From assembly GCF_910594985.1 (NCBI RefSeq), contig NZ_CAJVCE010000021.1, positions 62,001 to 126,000 on the forward strand: 64,000 nucleotides of DNA, written 5' to 3'. This document shows, in pieces, positions 1 through 7,407 of this stretch. Both the position numbers and the translations under genes were made by a program. The stretch comes from Paenibacillus allorhizosphaerae. Lineage in GTDB: Bacteria > Bacillota > Bacilli > Paenibacillales > NBRC-103111. The notes under the pieces were generated by a model. The model worked only from the letters and a program-made list of their open reading frames with translations, was not told where the DNA came from and did not search any database. Position 1 is the stretch's first letter, and each line of letters opens with the position of its first letter.

Positions 1-1
1 C

Positions 2-61
2 AAACAGGTCTGTTTGTCAGCCGGCGACAACGGCCCGCCCATTCACAACCATCCAAAATGA
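2..61 (+). CDS. possible 3' end of an upstream gene (partial)
   Basis: Reading frame 2 is open from the window edge to a TGA at 59-61 and would give the tail KQVCLSAGDNGPPIHNHPK. The composition looks protein-like and the frame ends just before the ribosome-binding site of the next gene. Only 19 codons are visible, so no family can be named, and the call is tentative. Confidence 0.25.
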   Translation, partial: KQVCLSAGDNGPPIHNHPK

Positions 62-82
62 GAATGAAAGGTGATTTTTTAT

Positions 83-646
83 ATGAACATTACATTGATC
101 GCTGGAAGCAACCGCCAAGGAGCGGCGAGTACGCACCTTCTTCGATATATCGAGACTCTTCTGCAAACCCGACATCTCTCGGTCACGTTCGTTGACTTAC
201 GGGAACTTCCTTTACCGCTCTTTTCACCGGATAACCAGGAGTATCCCCCTAACGCGCAGCGTTTGTTAGAAGCGGCAGCAGCCGCGGACGGTTTGATCTT
301 TGCAACTCCGGAGTACCATGGTTCCGTTTCGGGTGTGCTGAAAAACGCCATGGATTACATGAATGCAAGTCAGGTGGCGGGGAAGCCGGTGCTTTCCGTA
401 AGCTCCGCGGGCGGTCCGATGGGGATAAGCTCGCTGCTCCAGCTGCAAAGCATTGTGCGCAATTTGCATGGGGTGAATAGCCCCGAGTGGATTTCCATCG
501 GAATGGGATCCAACAGTTTCGACTCGGAAGGTCGTCCAGCGGATGAAGGGATGCGCGGGAGAGTCGAAAGTGCAGTCGAGAAGTTCCTCGATTTGACCCG
601 AATGCTTACGACGGCCAAGGATACCGCGGCGGCATCTATGGCCTAA
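83..646 (+). CDS. NADPH-dependent FMN reductase / flavodoxin-fold quinone or azo reductase
   Basis: A 187-residue soluble flavodoxin-like oxidoreductase expected to bind FMN and pass electrons from NAD(P)H to FMN, quinones or azo compounds. The N-terminal phosphate-binding loop ITLIAGSNRQGAAST, the stretch GLIFATPEYHGSVSGVLKNA (FMN-loop motif TPEYxGSxxGxLKNA) and VLSVSSAGGPMG are typical of the NADPH_dep_FMN_red family. I place the start at ATG 83 because an AAAGGTG site lies about nine bases before it; a GTG at 71 in the same frame overlaps that site. It is followed after 25 bases by a SnoaL-like gene on the same strand, suggesting one transcript ending at the hairpin near 1560. The substrate cannot be told from the sequence. 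Confidence 0.85.
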   Translation: MNITLIAGSNRQGAASTHLLRYIETLLQTRHLSVTFVDLRELPLPLFSPDNQEYPPNAQRLLEAAAAADGLIFATPEYHGSVSGVLKNAMDYMNASQVAGKPVLSVSSAGGPMGISSLLQLQSIVRNLHGVNSPEWISIGMGSNSFDSEGRPADEGMRGRVESAVEKFLDLTRMLTTAKDTAAASMA

Positions 647-671
647 TTACCGACAAAGGAGAGGTTTTGCC

Positions 672-1019
672 ATGAAATCGATCGAACAGAACAATAAAGC
701 AACGGTAGCTGCGTTTATCGAGGACGCTTGGAATCGAAATGAATTGGACCGAACAGATCAGTTTTTTGCCGAAAAAATGAGAGAAGCGTTCACGGATCGG
801 CACTACGTCATAGACGAAATGCTGGCCCAAGGCGAGAAAGTCGTAGCCAGAATCTTGATCACGGGTACGCATAAAGGTACGTTTGCGGAAATCGCGCCTA
901 CAGTCAAAACCGTCAAGATCGCCCATTTCCGTGAGTTCCGCGTCGTCGACGGCCGCATTGTCGAGCATCGCGGATGGTTCGATACCGGCACGCTGCTGCC
1001 CCAGCTCCAAGACCGCTAA
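672..1019 (+). CDS. SnoaL-like ester cyclase family protein, internally shortened
   Basis: A 115-residue member of the NTF2-like SnoaL/ester-cyclase group: the start SIEQNNKATVAAFIEDAWN, the GTHKGTF motif and the end FRVVDGRIVEHRGWFD are shared with this family. It is a close paralog of the next gene. Aligned to that gene it lacks about 18 residues between DQF and FAEKMREAF (the neighbour has a YQELSYGSKEGLKQ-type segment there), so one strand/helix of the cone fold is missing although the frame is intact. It has a good site (AAAGGAGAGG) before ATG 672. Some SnoaL-like proteins are enzymes on polyketides, but many are uncharacterised, so no substrate is claimed. Confidence 0.8.
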   Translation: MKSIEQNNKATVAAFIEDAWNRNELDRTDQFFAEKMREAFTDRHYVIDEMLAQGEKVVARILITGTHKGTFAEIAPTVKTVKIAHFREFRVVDGRIVEHRGWFDTGTLLPQLQDR

Positions 1020-1052
1020 TCATCAAACAAAATTCAAACGAAGGAGATATAT

Positions 1053-1457
1053 ATGATGACAACGCTGGAACAAAAAAATATGGAAACCGTCAACGCGTTT
1101 ATCGAAGCTTTTTGGAATCAAAGCGATATGGATTGTACCGATCGTTTTTTATCGTCCGACTATCAGGAGCTCAGCTATGGCTCGAAAGAAGGGCTGAAAC
1201 AATTTGCCGGCAAAATCCTGGAAGCTTTCCCCGACAAACGTTACTCCGTTGAAGAGATCATAGCCGAAGGCGAGAAAGTCATTGTAAGAATGACGGTGAA
1301 AGGCACGCATACCGGCATGTTTTTTGGCAGCGCGCCCACGGGGCATTCCATGGATGTCACACTGTACCGTCAATATCGCATAGTGGACGGCAAAATTGCC
1401 GAACATCGCGGTTGGATCGATATGACGACCATGTGGCGTCAAATCCGAGGCAATTAA
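1053..1457 (+). CDS. SnoaL-like ester cyclase family protein (full-length paralog)
   Basis: A 134-residue NTF2-like SnoaL/ester-cyclase protein. The N-terminal helix TLEQKNMETVNAFIEAFWN, the central GTHTGMFFG and the C-terminal YRIVDGKIAEHRGWID match the family pattern and are about half identical to the preceding gene, indicating tandem duplication. Unlike the preceding copy it keeps the usual length. The site AAGGAGATATAT precedes tandem ATGs at 1053 and 1056; either could be used. The gene lies 33 bases after its paralog and is followed by a strong hairpin terminator at about 1560-1600. Likely cotranscribed with the upstream flavin reductase, so a small redox or detoxification operon is plausible, but that is inference. 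Confidence 0.85.
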   Translation: MMTTLEQKNMETVNAFIEAFWNQSDMDCTDRFLSSDYQELSYGSKEGLKQFAGKILEAFPDKRYSVEEIIAEGEKVIVRMTVKGTHTGMFFGSAPTGHSMDVTLYRQYRIVDGKIAEHRGWIDMTTMWRQIRGN

Positions 1458-1559
1458 CGAGAGAACCTCAAGTACGGACCCGGGCGATCCCCCGACAAAT
1501 TCGGCGTTACTTTTAAAATTTATACCGTAGCCGAGCAATAGACCATTCTTTCCCACAAT

Positions 1560-1606
1560 AAGGGCCGGGAATCTCTTGAGAGAAAATATTCCCGGCCTTC
1601 TTCCTC
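1560..1606 (+). terminator. rho-independent terminator after the SnoaL-like pair
   Basis: GGCCGGGAAT at 1563-1572 pairs with ATTCCCGGCC at 1588-1597 (10 perfect base pairs) and is followed by the pyrimidine-rich TTCTTCC. It lies about 100 bases after the last stop. Confidence 0.8.
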
Positions 1607-1717
1607 GCTCTTCGTGCATCATCTTCACTGTCTAAAACCAGCGCCGCACCGCTTCTGAGCGCGGTGCCGGAGCCAGCCGAATTGTTTCACTTTTCCGTAA
1701 GTCCCGAGCTCCTTCTC

Positions 1718-2002
1718 TCAAGCTTTCTTTCCAAAAGCGCCGATCCAAGCGTGGAAAAGTCCCATCAACAAAACACCTATAGCGATGGAAGCGAGTGCCG
1801 GCACAAGATTGGCCCCGATGTGCGCCCCGTATCCGAGAAACCCGCTAAGGACAAACATCGACCACCCCGAAACCAAATTAATCACCGGCGATGGCCCGAA
1901 AGGGGTCGGGAAAGGCTCCTTCGTGATGCCTTTTACGAAGTGCGGAATCGCATTGGCGCCGGAAACCCCTGCCAAAAAACTGAGCAGTACGGATTGAATC
2001 AT
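1718..2002 (-). CDS. small hypothetical integral membrane protein
   Basis: A 94-residue protein with about three hydrophobic segments (roughly residues 1-15, 42-58, 63-85) and a conserved-looking stretch GANAIPHFVKGIT followed by PTPFGPSP. I recall small bacterial membrane proteins with a similar HFVKGI motif but no assigned function. The start is ATG at 2002, because GAAAGGAGAAGCT sits directly before it; the frame is open further upstream but without a site. It is divergent from the XRE/MmyB regulator at 2134, sharing a 131-base promoter region, and is the most obvious candidate target of that regulator. Confidence 0.7.
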   Translation of the reverse strand: MIQSVLLSFLAGVSGANAIPHFVKGITKEPFPTPFGPSPVINLVSGWSMFVLSGFLGYGAHIGANLVPALASIAIGVLLMGLFHAWIGAFGKKA

Positions 2003-2068
2003 AGCTTCTCCTTTCTTTTTAAACAAAATGAATGAATGATGAAAGACTGTCTTTATTTTGCATCTCAA

Positions 2069-2098
2069 TTGAGTCTTCCGCCACATTTTAGTTATGAT
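2069..2098 (+). promoter_or_regulatory. sigma-A-like promoter for the MmyB-type regulator
   Basis: TTGAGT at 2069-2074, an 18-base spacer and TATGAT at 2093-2098 form a plausible -35/-10 pair pointing at the gene starting at 2134. The same interval must hold the promoter of the divergent membrane protein gene. Confidence 0.5.
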
Positions 2099-2133
2099 AG
2101 CTGTACCAGTAACAGTTAGGATGTGTATCCTCC

Positions 2134-2913
2134 ATGGACCGTCACGAACATCGATTGAAAGCGTTAGGAACCTTTTTAAAATCGCGCCACTCCCGGTTAA
2201 CCCCACGTGCTACGGGATTGCCCGACGGCCATTACAAGCGCAGAACGTCGGGCCTGAAACGCGAGGAAGTAGCTCTGTTAGCCGGAGTAAGCACCACCTG
2301 GTATACGTGGCTTGAACAAGGGCGTGACATCAATGTATCGGAGCAAGTACTCCAGAGCATTGCCCGTGCTTTGCAGCTGAACGACGACGAATATTCCCAC
2401 ATGCTATATCTTGCCCGGCTGCAGTCCCCCGCTCCCGCTCCGGGGAATCCCGTCAATCTTCCCCCATCTCTTCAGAAAATAATAGACGATCTCTCTCATC
2501 CAGGAATGATCGTGAACGTTCGTTCGGATGTGCTGGCATGGAACTCCGCTTCCTGCGAGTACTTTGTGGACTTCTCCACACTCCCTCGGCACGAACGGAA
2601 TATGACTTGGCAAATGTTTGCCAATGAATCTCTGCGAGATAAAATAGCAAATTGGGAAGAGTGTGCCGCATATGCGGTTGCGGTATTCCGGGCTTTCAGC
2701 GACCGAAATGCGGGGAATCCCTGGATAATGCCATTTGTAGACGGCTTAATGCGTGCGAGTCCCTATTTTAAAGACTATTGGAATCGATACGAAATCAGGG
2801 AAAAGTCGGGGCTTATCATCAACTTTAAGGGCAGGAGCCCGCTTGAAGTCACGTCGTTACAACTGAACAATGGGACGGGAGATCTTCATTGTTTCATTTG
2901 CACGCCTGTCTGA
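2134..2913 (+). CDS. XRE-family transcriptional regulator with MmyB-type ligand-binding domain
   Basis: A 259-residue regulator. Residues about 30-95 form an HTH_31/XRE domain (GLKREEVALLAGVSTTWYTW, then LEQGRDINVSEQVLQSIARAL). The remaining part, beginning near HPGMIVNVRSDVLAWN and including NMTWQMFANESLRD, matches the MmyB-like ligand-binding domain, which is PAS-related and in some members binds fatty acids. Such regulators usually repress a divergently transcribed neighbour; here that is the small membrane protein ending at 1718. No typical Shine-Dalgarno is seen before ATG 2134 (TATCCTCC precedes it), which may mean weak translation. Confidence 0.85.
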   Translation: MDRHEHRLKALGTFLKSRHSRLTPRATGLPDGHYKRRTSGLKREEVALLAGVSTTWYTWLEQGRDINVSEQVLQSIARALQLNDDEYSHMLYLARLQSPAPAPGNPVNLPPSLQKIIDDLSHPGMIVNVRSDVLAWNSASCEYFVDFSTLPRHERNMTWQMFANESLRDKIANWEECAAYAVAVFRAFSDRNAGNPWIMPFVDGLMRASPYFKDYWNRYEIREKSGLIINFKGRSPLEVTSLQLNNGTGDLHCFICTPV

Positions 2914-3084
2914 ATATGCCGCTTCATGGGACAATCGCATTCATTGCATCGGTTATCGGGTTGCAGATTAACCGCAATTGAAAAGAACCGACAATTTACG
3001 GCATCTGTTATGATAGGATAAACCCGCCATTTATGGAGAAACAGCTGACTCTTTTCTGAAAAGGAGATATCATGATGACGATGA

Positions 3085-3406
3085 ATGATTGTGTTGCTGC
3101 TTCACGGCTTGTACGCCTGCATCCTGTACTTATTCAATTGCCAAGAAAAAGCTTTGTTCATTGTCATCCTGTTAACGTTGTCTACCGGCGTTGCCATCAT
3201 GACCGGTTATGATAATCTGCTCTTGCTATTGCTGCCGATCAACTATACATGGGCGGTGAAAATCAGGCTGTTCGCCCACGAAGCCAGCCTGCCGACATTA
3301 CTGGAACCAAGGTTATTACTTTTATAAACCGTTATCGGCGGAAGAGATGGTCCGCGTATTTGCCGAGCAGGCAGTCATTGAATCGGGAAATGCGAGGCCT
3401 GTGTGA
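3085..3406 (+). pseudogene. decayed remnant: membrane sensor N-terminus joined to an EAL-domain C-terminus
   Basis: From ATG 3085 the frame encodes hydrophobic segments (MIVLLLHGLYACILYLF, then ALFIVILLTLSTGVAI and NLLLLLLP) like the membrane part of a sensor protein, ending at 3327. In a different frame the segment 3293-3406 reads HYWNQGYYFYKPLSAEEM, which is the characteristic end of EAL-type cyclic-di-GMP phosphodiesterases, with a TGA at 3404-3406. The intermediate GGENQA (another frame, near 3252) resembles the VAEGVEN motif of EAL proteins. A good site (AAAAGGAGATATC) precedes an out-of-frame ATG at 3072, suggesting a further one-base loss. I read it as a gene collapsed by a large internal deletion and at least two frameshifts. 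Confidence 0.5.
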
Positions 3407-3407
3407 A

Positions 3408-3445
3408 GAAAACAGGATGCCCCGGTGGCATCCTGTTTTCTTTAG
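3408..3445 (+). terminator. rho-independent terminator with 14-bp stem
   Basis: GAAAACAGGATGCC (3408-3421) and GGCATCCTGTTTTC (3427-3440) are perfectly complementary with a 5-base loop, followed by TTTAGG. It directly follows the stop of the EAL remnant and probably was its terminator. Confidence 0.75.
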
Positions 3446-3529
3446 GTGATATGGAACTGACGATTGTCTGAAACTTACCATCAACTGTTCGTTTAATTGA
3501 TGCTAACGCATATATATTAAACCGCTAAA

Positions 3530-4210
3530 TCAGTGCATGCCGCTTATTTTTCCATTTCTTTCCATCAACAACCCATTAATCGTCTCAATAACATGGTTAA
3601 CTTCAGAATAATCGTTCGTTTGCAGGTTTGCTTTTAGGATCTGAAGGTGCTGTTTTATTCGTTCTTCTATTTCAAATAAAGATGGATATGATTTTACCTG
3701 ACTACTCCTGAAAGAGTCGTAAAGCTTTTCAAGTTTTTTCTTCACTATCGGGTCAGTAGATTGAACCATCAGCAAGCTGAGTTCTGAGGCAGCATTTTTA
3801 ATATAACTAATGTGATACTGACTTTCTATCTCGTTACTTATCGTTTTCTCGTTGATAATGATATTTGAAATATACGCTTGTACATATAACCCGGCAATAA
3901 TCAACTGCGGTATGAACGATGAGATAAACGATGCGTTTTTAAAATAAATAAAAATCGAGCCTATTAAAAAAGCACAAATAAAATACAAAGAAGACACATA
4001 AATGAGCGGATAACCGAATACTAATTCATTTTTTGCTTTAGGCATGGAAGATGATGATATAACAAGCATAAGATAGGCGAAATGAATGAATCCATATGAT
4101 ACCCAAAATGTAGTCGTAAAATTGGTATTGATCAAGAAAATAATGATATTCAAAATAACCACAAAGACCAAACTTAGTACTATCCAAAGCGAGTTTATTC
4201 TTTTCCTCAT
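3530..4210 (-). CDS. hypothetical four-helix membrane protein with cytoplasmic helical tail
   Basis: A 226-residue protein I do not recognise. Four hydrophobic segments are visible (about residues 8-28, 35-53, 68-88 and 98-116), then a charged, mostly helical C-terminal half rich in E, K, I and L that could form coiled coils. The start ATG 4210 is chosen because GAGGTGG lies six bases upstream; the frame extends further up into the SPFH gene without a site. It starts 10 bases after the stop of the SPFH gene and so is almost certainly translated from the same message. The third codon positions are AT-rich, unlike the mannitol operon nearby. The context suggests a membrane partner of the SPFH protein; this is inference. 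Confidence 0.7.
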   Translation of the reverse strand: MRKRINSLWIVLSLVFVVILNIIIFLINTNFTTTFWVSYGFIHFAYLMLVISSSSMPKAKNELVFGYPLIYVSSLYFICAFLIGSIFIYFKNASFISSFIPQLIIAGLYVQAYISNIIINEKTISNEIESQYHISYIKNAASELSLLMVQSTDPIVKKKLEKLYDSFRSSQVKSYPSLFEIEERIKQHLQILKANLQTNDYSEVNHVIETINGLLMERNGKISGMH

Positions 4211-4220
4211 TATTGCCACC

Positions 4221-5330
4221 TCATATTCTTCTTGTTCCGCATTCATTGCAGAATTTTGCTGTCTCAGGCATTTCAGCATTGCAGCTGCTGCATCGGCTAT
4301 TCTCTATGATAAGTTTCGTACCGCATTCATTACAAAACTTGGATCCTTGGGTATTTTCAGTTCGGCATGTTGGGCATTCAATTTTATTAGCGCTTTGTCT
4401 TGTTTCTGCAGAGGTAGATTCAGAATGAACGACCTGTTGAGGCTGTGTCTGGTTTGCCATTGGCATGAGCATTTGGGATGCCAAGTCTCCAAATACGCCT
4501 CCTGCAGCTATTCCCATGCCTAATCCAGCCCCGGCAGCTGCCACACCACCAGCCCCTGGATTAGCCGCTAGTTCTTTTAATATTTCAGTTGATTGTTGTC
4601 TACCCCAATCTTGACCAAGTACCCCCATAAACGCTTTATTGGCATAGGCTTCTTCCAACTTTGCACGATTTGGATCATTTTCAGGAATATCAATAGCACT
4701 GATATAGAAATTAACCAATCGAACGCCATATTCGTCTAAAACACTATTCAGTACCGGTGCGAGGAACTCGGCGATTTTCGTTTTCTCCGTACATATATCC
4801 AAAACTTCCCTACCGGAAGATTTAATTACTCTTGCTATTTCATCCTTAATATATTGCAAAAATGCATTTCTGAAATAACCGTTTAGCTCCTGTTGGGTGA
4901 AAAATTGAATATTGTTTCCTATCAACTTAAGTAAAAACTTTTTAGAATCGGCGACTTGAATAGAATACGAACCTCTTGCTTGAATACTTGTTTGTAGCAT
5001 ATAAACAGGATCTCTCATTTGAATAGGCGTGTCTGTACCCCAAAAAAGCTCAAGCTTATGTACTTTGTTAATGAAGTAAACTTTACAATTAAATGCACTG
5101 ATTCCACCGGAAAAAAAGTTTCTAAATGCGCTGATAAATGGATAGTTATTTGTACTTAGCGTATATTTACCGCCATCAAATATTTGTTCAATGATGCCGT
5201 CCTTAAAGAACAGCGCTTCCTCTGATTCCGCTACGATGAGTTGAGACCCCGTATTGAAATCTTCGCCAAGAAACTTCCATGCGAGCACATCGCCCGGGCC
5301 ATCGTTTTTAATGACGCTATATAATTGCAT
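4221..5330 (-). CDS. SPFH-domain protein with double C-terminal zinc ribbon (YdjI-like)
   Basis: A 369-residue protein. Residues about 20-230 form an SPFH/Band-7-type domain of the YdjI (virion-core-like) kind, seen in DVLAWKFLGEDFNTGSQL, VYFINKVHKLELFWGTD and the end SAIDIPENDPNRAKLEEAYA. A Gly/Ala-rich linker (about 257-283) follows, then two CxxC zinc ribbons: C319/C322/C333/C336 and C347/C350/C361/C364. There is no transmembrane segment, so membrane contact is probably peripheral. In B. subtilis YdjI is known to work with YdjG and YdjH at the membrane and to recruit PspA; here those partners are replaced by the flanking genes. It is the third gene of a minus-strand, AT-rich four-gene set. 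Confidence 0.85.
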   Translation of the reverse strand: MQLYSVIKNDGPGDVLAWKFLGEDFNTGSQLIVAESEEALFFKDGIIEQIFDGGKYTLSTNNYPFISAFRNFFSGGISAFNCKVYFINKVHKLELFWGTDTPIQMRDPVYMLQTSIQARGSYSIQVADSKKFLLKLIGNNIQFFTQQELNGYFRNAFLQYIKDEIARVIKSSGREVLDICTEKTKIAEFLAPVLNSVLDEYGVRLVNFYISAIDIPENDPNRAKLEEAYANKAFMGVLGQDWGRQQSTEILKELAANPGAGGVAAAGAGLGMGIAAGGVFGDLASQMLMPMANQTQPQQVVHSESTSAETRQSANKIECPTCRTENTQGSKFCNECGTKLIIENSRCSSCNAEMPETAKFCNECGTRRI

Positions 5331-5490
5331 TCTTTAATTCCTCCGAAAATGTACTTACCCATCCCCTGAAATATGGAAACCCATTCCCTTGTCTATTCTC
5401 TAATAAATAAAATAAAGAGAGACAGTCGTTAGGAAATTCACTCGCCACAATGAATGTTCTAGAACTGCCTCTGCTTTATATACTAGTTTT

Positions 5491-6162
5491 TTACGCGCTC
5501 TTTTTCTCTCTAAGTAGCTGCTTCATACCTTGAATAGATCGCTCGGTTCCTCCTACGTCCCATACTGAGCAAGAAATGGAAGTTCCGCCGGAAGTGGTTA
5601 GTCTGAAATACTCAAGATTAAATACTTCTTCTTTACCTTTTTTGTTCTTTGTCTTTACGTTGTCAGAGGAAGTTGAAACGGATACTATATCCTTATAGAA
5701 GTACTCGTCTGTCTTTTCGTTTCGTTCATTCTCAATTAATGAGAATCTATAGTTATAAGAATAAACTTGGTTTTCACTAAATAATAAAACAGCAAACTCG
5801 TAATTCGAGCTTCTTAGACGACCATCTTTACCTTTTTTTGTTAAATATTCTTTCGCTATATTCTCAAAACATGGACCATTGATAACAATCGGCTCGATTA
5901 ATTGAACCTGTTCCTCATCAATACCTATTTTGCTCAAACCCTTCTTCACCGCATTCTCGATTTCGCTCTTACAAATCGCATCAATTTCAGCATCCGTTGG
6001 AGTCCCTTTTATTTTCAAGAATATAAGAGCAGCGCCCCCTAAAATCATAATGAATCCTACTATTTTGTTTGCCGATAACATTAGCAAACCAACAATGATC
6101 AATATTACCCATGGTGTAATGGATGTTGATTTAAAATATTTTTTGTTTCTACCGTAATTCAT
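5491..6162 (-). CDS. hypothetical membrane-anchored protein of the SPFH island
   Basis: A 223-residue protein with two adjacent hydrophobic helices (about residues 15-34 and 36-53) and a large soluble C-terminal part. The C-terminal half contains strands ending with a helix (NQVYSYNYRFSLIENERNE, YFYKDIVSVSTSSD, YFRLTTSGGTSISCSVW, SIQGMKQLLREKK), which looks like a bacterial PH-type domain, although I cannot prove this. It lies 56 bases downstream of the zinc-ribbon/TPR gene and 160 bases upstream of the SPFH gene on the same strand. Function unknown; co-occurrence points to a shared membrane-associated complex. Confidence 0.7.
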   Translation of the reverse strand: MNYGRNKKYFKSTSITPWVILIIVGLLMLSANKIVGFIMILGGAALIFLKIKGTPTDAEIDAICKSEIENAVKKGLSKIGIDEEQVQLIEPIVINGPCFENIAKEYLTKKGKDGRLRSSNYEFAVLLFSENQVYSYNYRFSLIENERNEKTDEYFYKDIVSVSTSSDNVKTKNKKGKEEVFNLEYFRLTTSGGTSISCSVWDVGGTERSIQGMKQLLREKKSA

Positions 6163-6218
6163 CGTATTCTACCTCCTGCATTATTTTAATATTCAAAAAC
6201 TGCGTGGCGAAGACAGTT

Positions 6219-6824
6219 TTATTCAACGTTAAGTACGTTTGGTATATCCACATTCAGCAGATCGAATAATTTGCGTATATCCTCTTTTGTGACATTATTA
6301 ACGCATGCATTTTTTAGTTCACTCTCATAATTGGGGGTAATTCGCAAAAACTTCCTTTCATAAAAGTCATACTTTATATAGGCTAAAAAATAATGATAAA
6401 TACCTCTGTTTTCAATCGTTAGTGCTGCATTTAAATATTCCTGAGCTTTTTCTATGATAGCTTTTGGTGCTAGATATGCTTTCTTGCCTTTCAATAAACA
6501 TACCGCGGCATAAAAATAGGTTTCGGAATTATCGAAGTTATACTGTGTTGCTTTCTCGAAACTTTCCAAAGCCTTCTCATGAAGCCTTAGTCTCAGATAA
6601 CACATCCCAATTGAAGTATGAATAGAAGACTCCTCCGGATGATCCCTCAACACTTCTTTATATGAATTAACATACTTGTTCACATCTTGCGGTAACATTT
6701 CATAAACGCTGTTAAAGCTTGTTATAATCACTTGTCTACCACAGTATTTACAGGTCTGTTCACTAGTTGATGAAGGCTCCCCACAACCGGGGCATTTCAA
6801 GTCTACAATTTTATACGTGCTCAT
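6219..6824 (-). CDS. zinc-ribbon and TPR-repeat protein of the SPFH island
   Basis: A 201-residue soluble protein. An N-terminal zinc ribbon has C11/C14 and C25/C28 (CPGCGEP and CKYCGR). Residues about 50-150 form tetratricopeptide-like helices, clearest in SIHTSIGMCYLRLRLHEKAL and YNFDNSETYFYAAVCLLKGK. TPR arrays normally mediate protein contacts, so this may be an adaptor for the SPFH protein, which also carries zinc ribbons. It is the first gene of the island; GGAGGAACAACA stands before its ATG at 6824. Loosely it takes the position of ydjG in the B. subtilis ydjGHI operon, though the domain content differs. Confidence 0.75.
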   Translation of the reverse strand: MSTYKIVDLKCPGCGEPSSTSEQTCKYCGRQVIITSFNSVYEMLPQDVNKYVNSYKEVLRDHPEESSIHTSIGMCYLRLRLHEKALESFEKATQYNFDNSETYFYAAVCLLKGKKAYLAPKAIIEKAQEYLNAALTIENRGIYHYFLAYIKYDFYERKFLRITPNYESELKNACVNNVTKEDIRKLFDLLNVDIPNVLNVE

Positions 6825-6880
6825 TGTTGTTCCTCCAAGTGAATCATAGTTATTATCGATTGGTAGATCTATATTACTAG

Positions 6881-6909
6881 TATGTATATCACTTATGTAC
6901 CATGTTCAA
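6881..6909 (-). promoter_or_regulatory. probable promoter of the SPFH/zinc-ribbon island
   Basis: On the minus strand TTGAAC (6909-6904), a 17-base spacer and TACATA (6886-6881) make a reasonable sigma-A promoter about 55 bases ahead of the first gene. The rest of the AT-rich stretch 6910-7080 shows no gene or clear repeat. Confidence 0.5.
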
Positions 6910-7084
6910 TTCGTTAAAATATACCATATTCCTTCTAATAATTAAATATTTTAGAGAATTTTGCTCTAATTTGTCGATGTTTCATATATTTGTAGATGTT
7001 TGTTTTTGTAAGTAGTTATTGCCAGTTGGTTTACTTTTTTTTACGGTACGGTTCAGCTAACGTTCATCATGTACGAAAAATATA

Positions 7085-7120
7085 ACGAAAAAAGCCCGCG
7101 GCAACGTTCGCCGCGGGCTT
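7085..7120 (-). terminator. terminator of the mannitol PTS operon
   Basis: An 11-bp GC-rich stem (AAGCCCGCGGC 7092-7102 with GCCGCGGGCTT 7110-7120) followed on the minus strand by a run of T. It lies 24 bases after the HPr stop and closes the operon. Confidence 0.9.
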
Positions 7121-7143
7121 TCCATCTTATTTTATAGGTTCAT

Positions 7144-7407
7144 CTACTCTTCGTAGATCTTGGTCAACATCGCGCCAAGCTCTTGAAGCGCTTCTTCCTC
7201 GCGCTCTCCGTCCACTTCCAGCGTCACTTCGTCGCCTTTCGCCAGACCCAGGGCCAGCAAACCAAGCGAGCTTTTGCCGTTCATTTTTTTCGTTCCCTTA
7301 ATCAGATTTACTTTGCAAGGAAATTGCGTCGCGGCATGAACGAAAAGCTTGGTCGGGCGGGCATGAAACCCGGACGGATGAATAACGGTATAGGTCTGCG
7401 ATAGCAT
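7144..7407 (-). CDS. ptsH: phosphocarrier protein HPr
   Basis: An 87-residue HPr that carries phosphate from EI to EIIA. His15 lies in the motif HPSGFHARPT and the regulatory serine is at residue 46 (NGKSSLGLLALG), so the protein should serve both as PEP-dependent carrier and as a target of HPr kinase for CcpA-type repression. The start ATG 7407 overlaps the EI stop as TAATG, indicating translational coupling; the longer upstream frame is a shadow of EI. The stretch around Ser46 (SSLGLLALG rather than the common SIMGVMSLG) is slightly divergent. It is the last gene of an mtl operon, an unusual position for HPr. Confidence 0.93.
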   Translation of the reverse strand: MLSQTYTVIHPSGFHARPTKLFVHAATQFPCKVNLIKGTKKMNGKSSLGLLALGLAKGDEVTLEVDGEREEEALQELGAMLTKIYEE

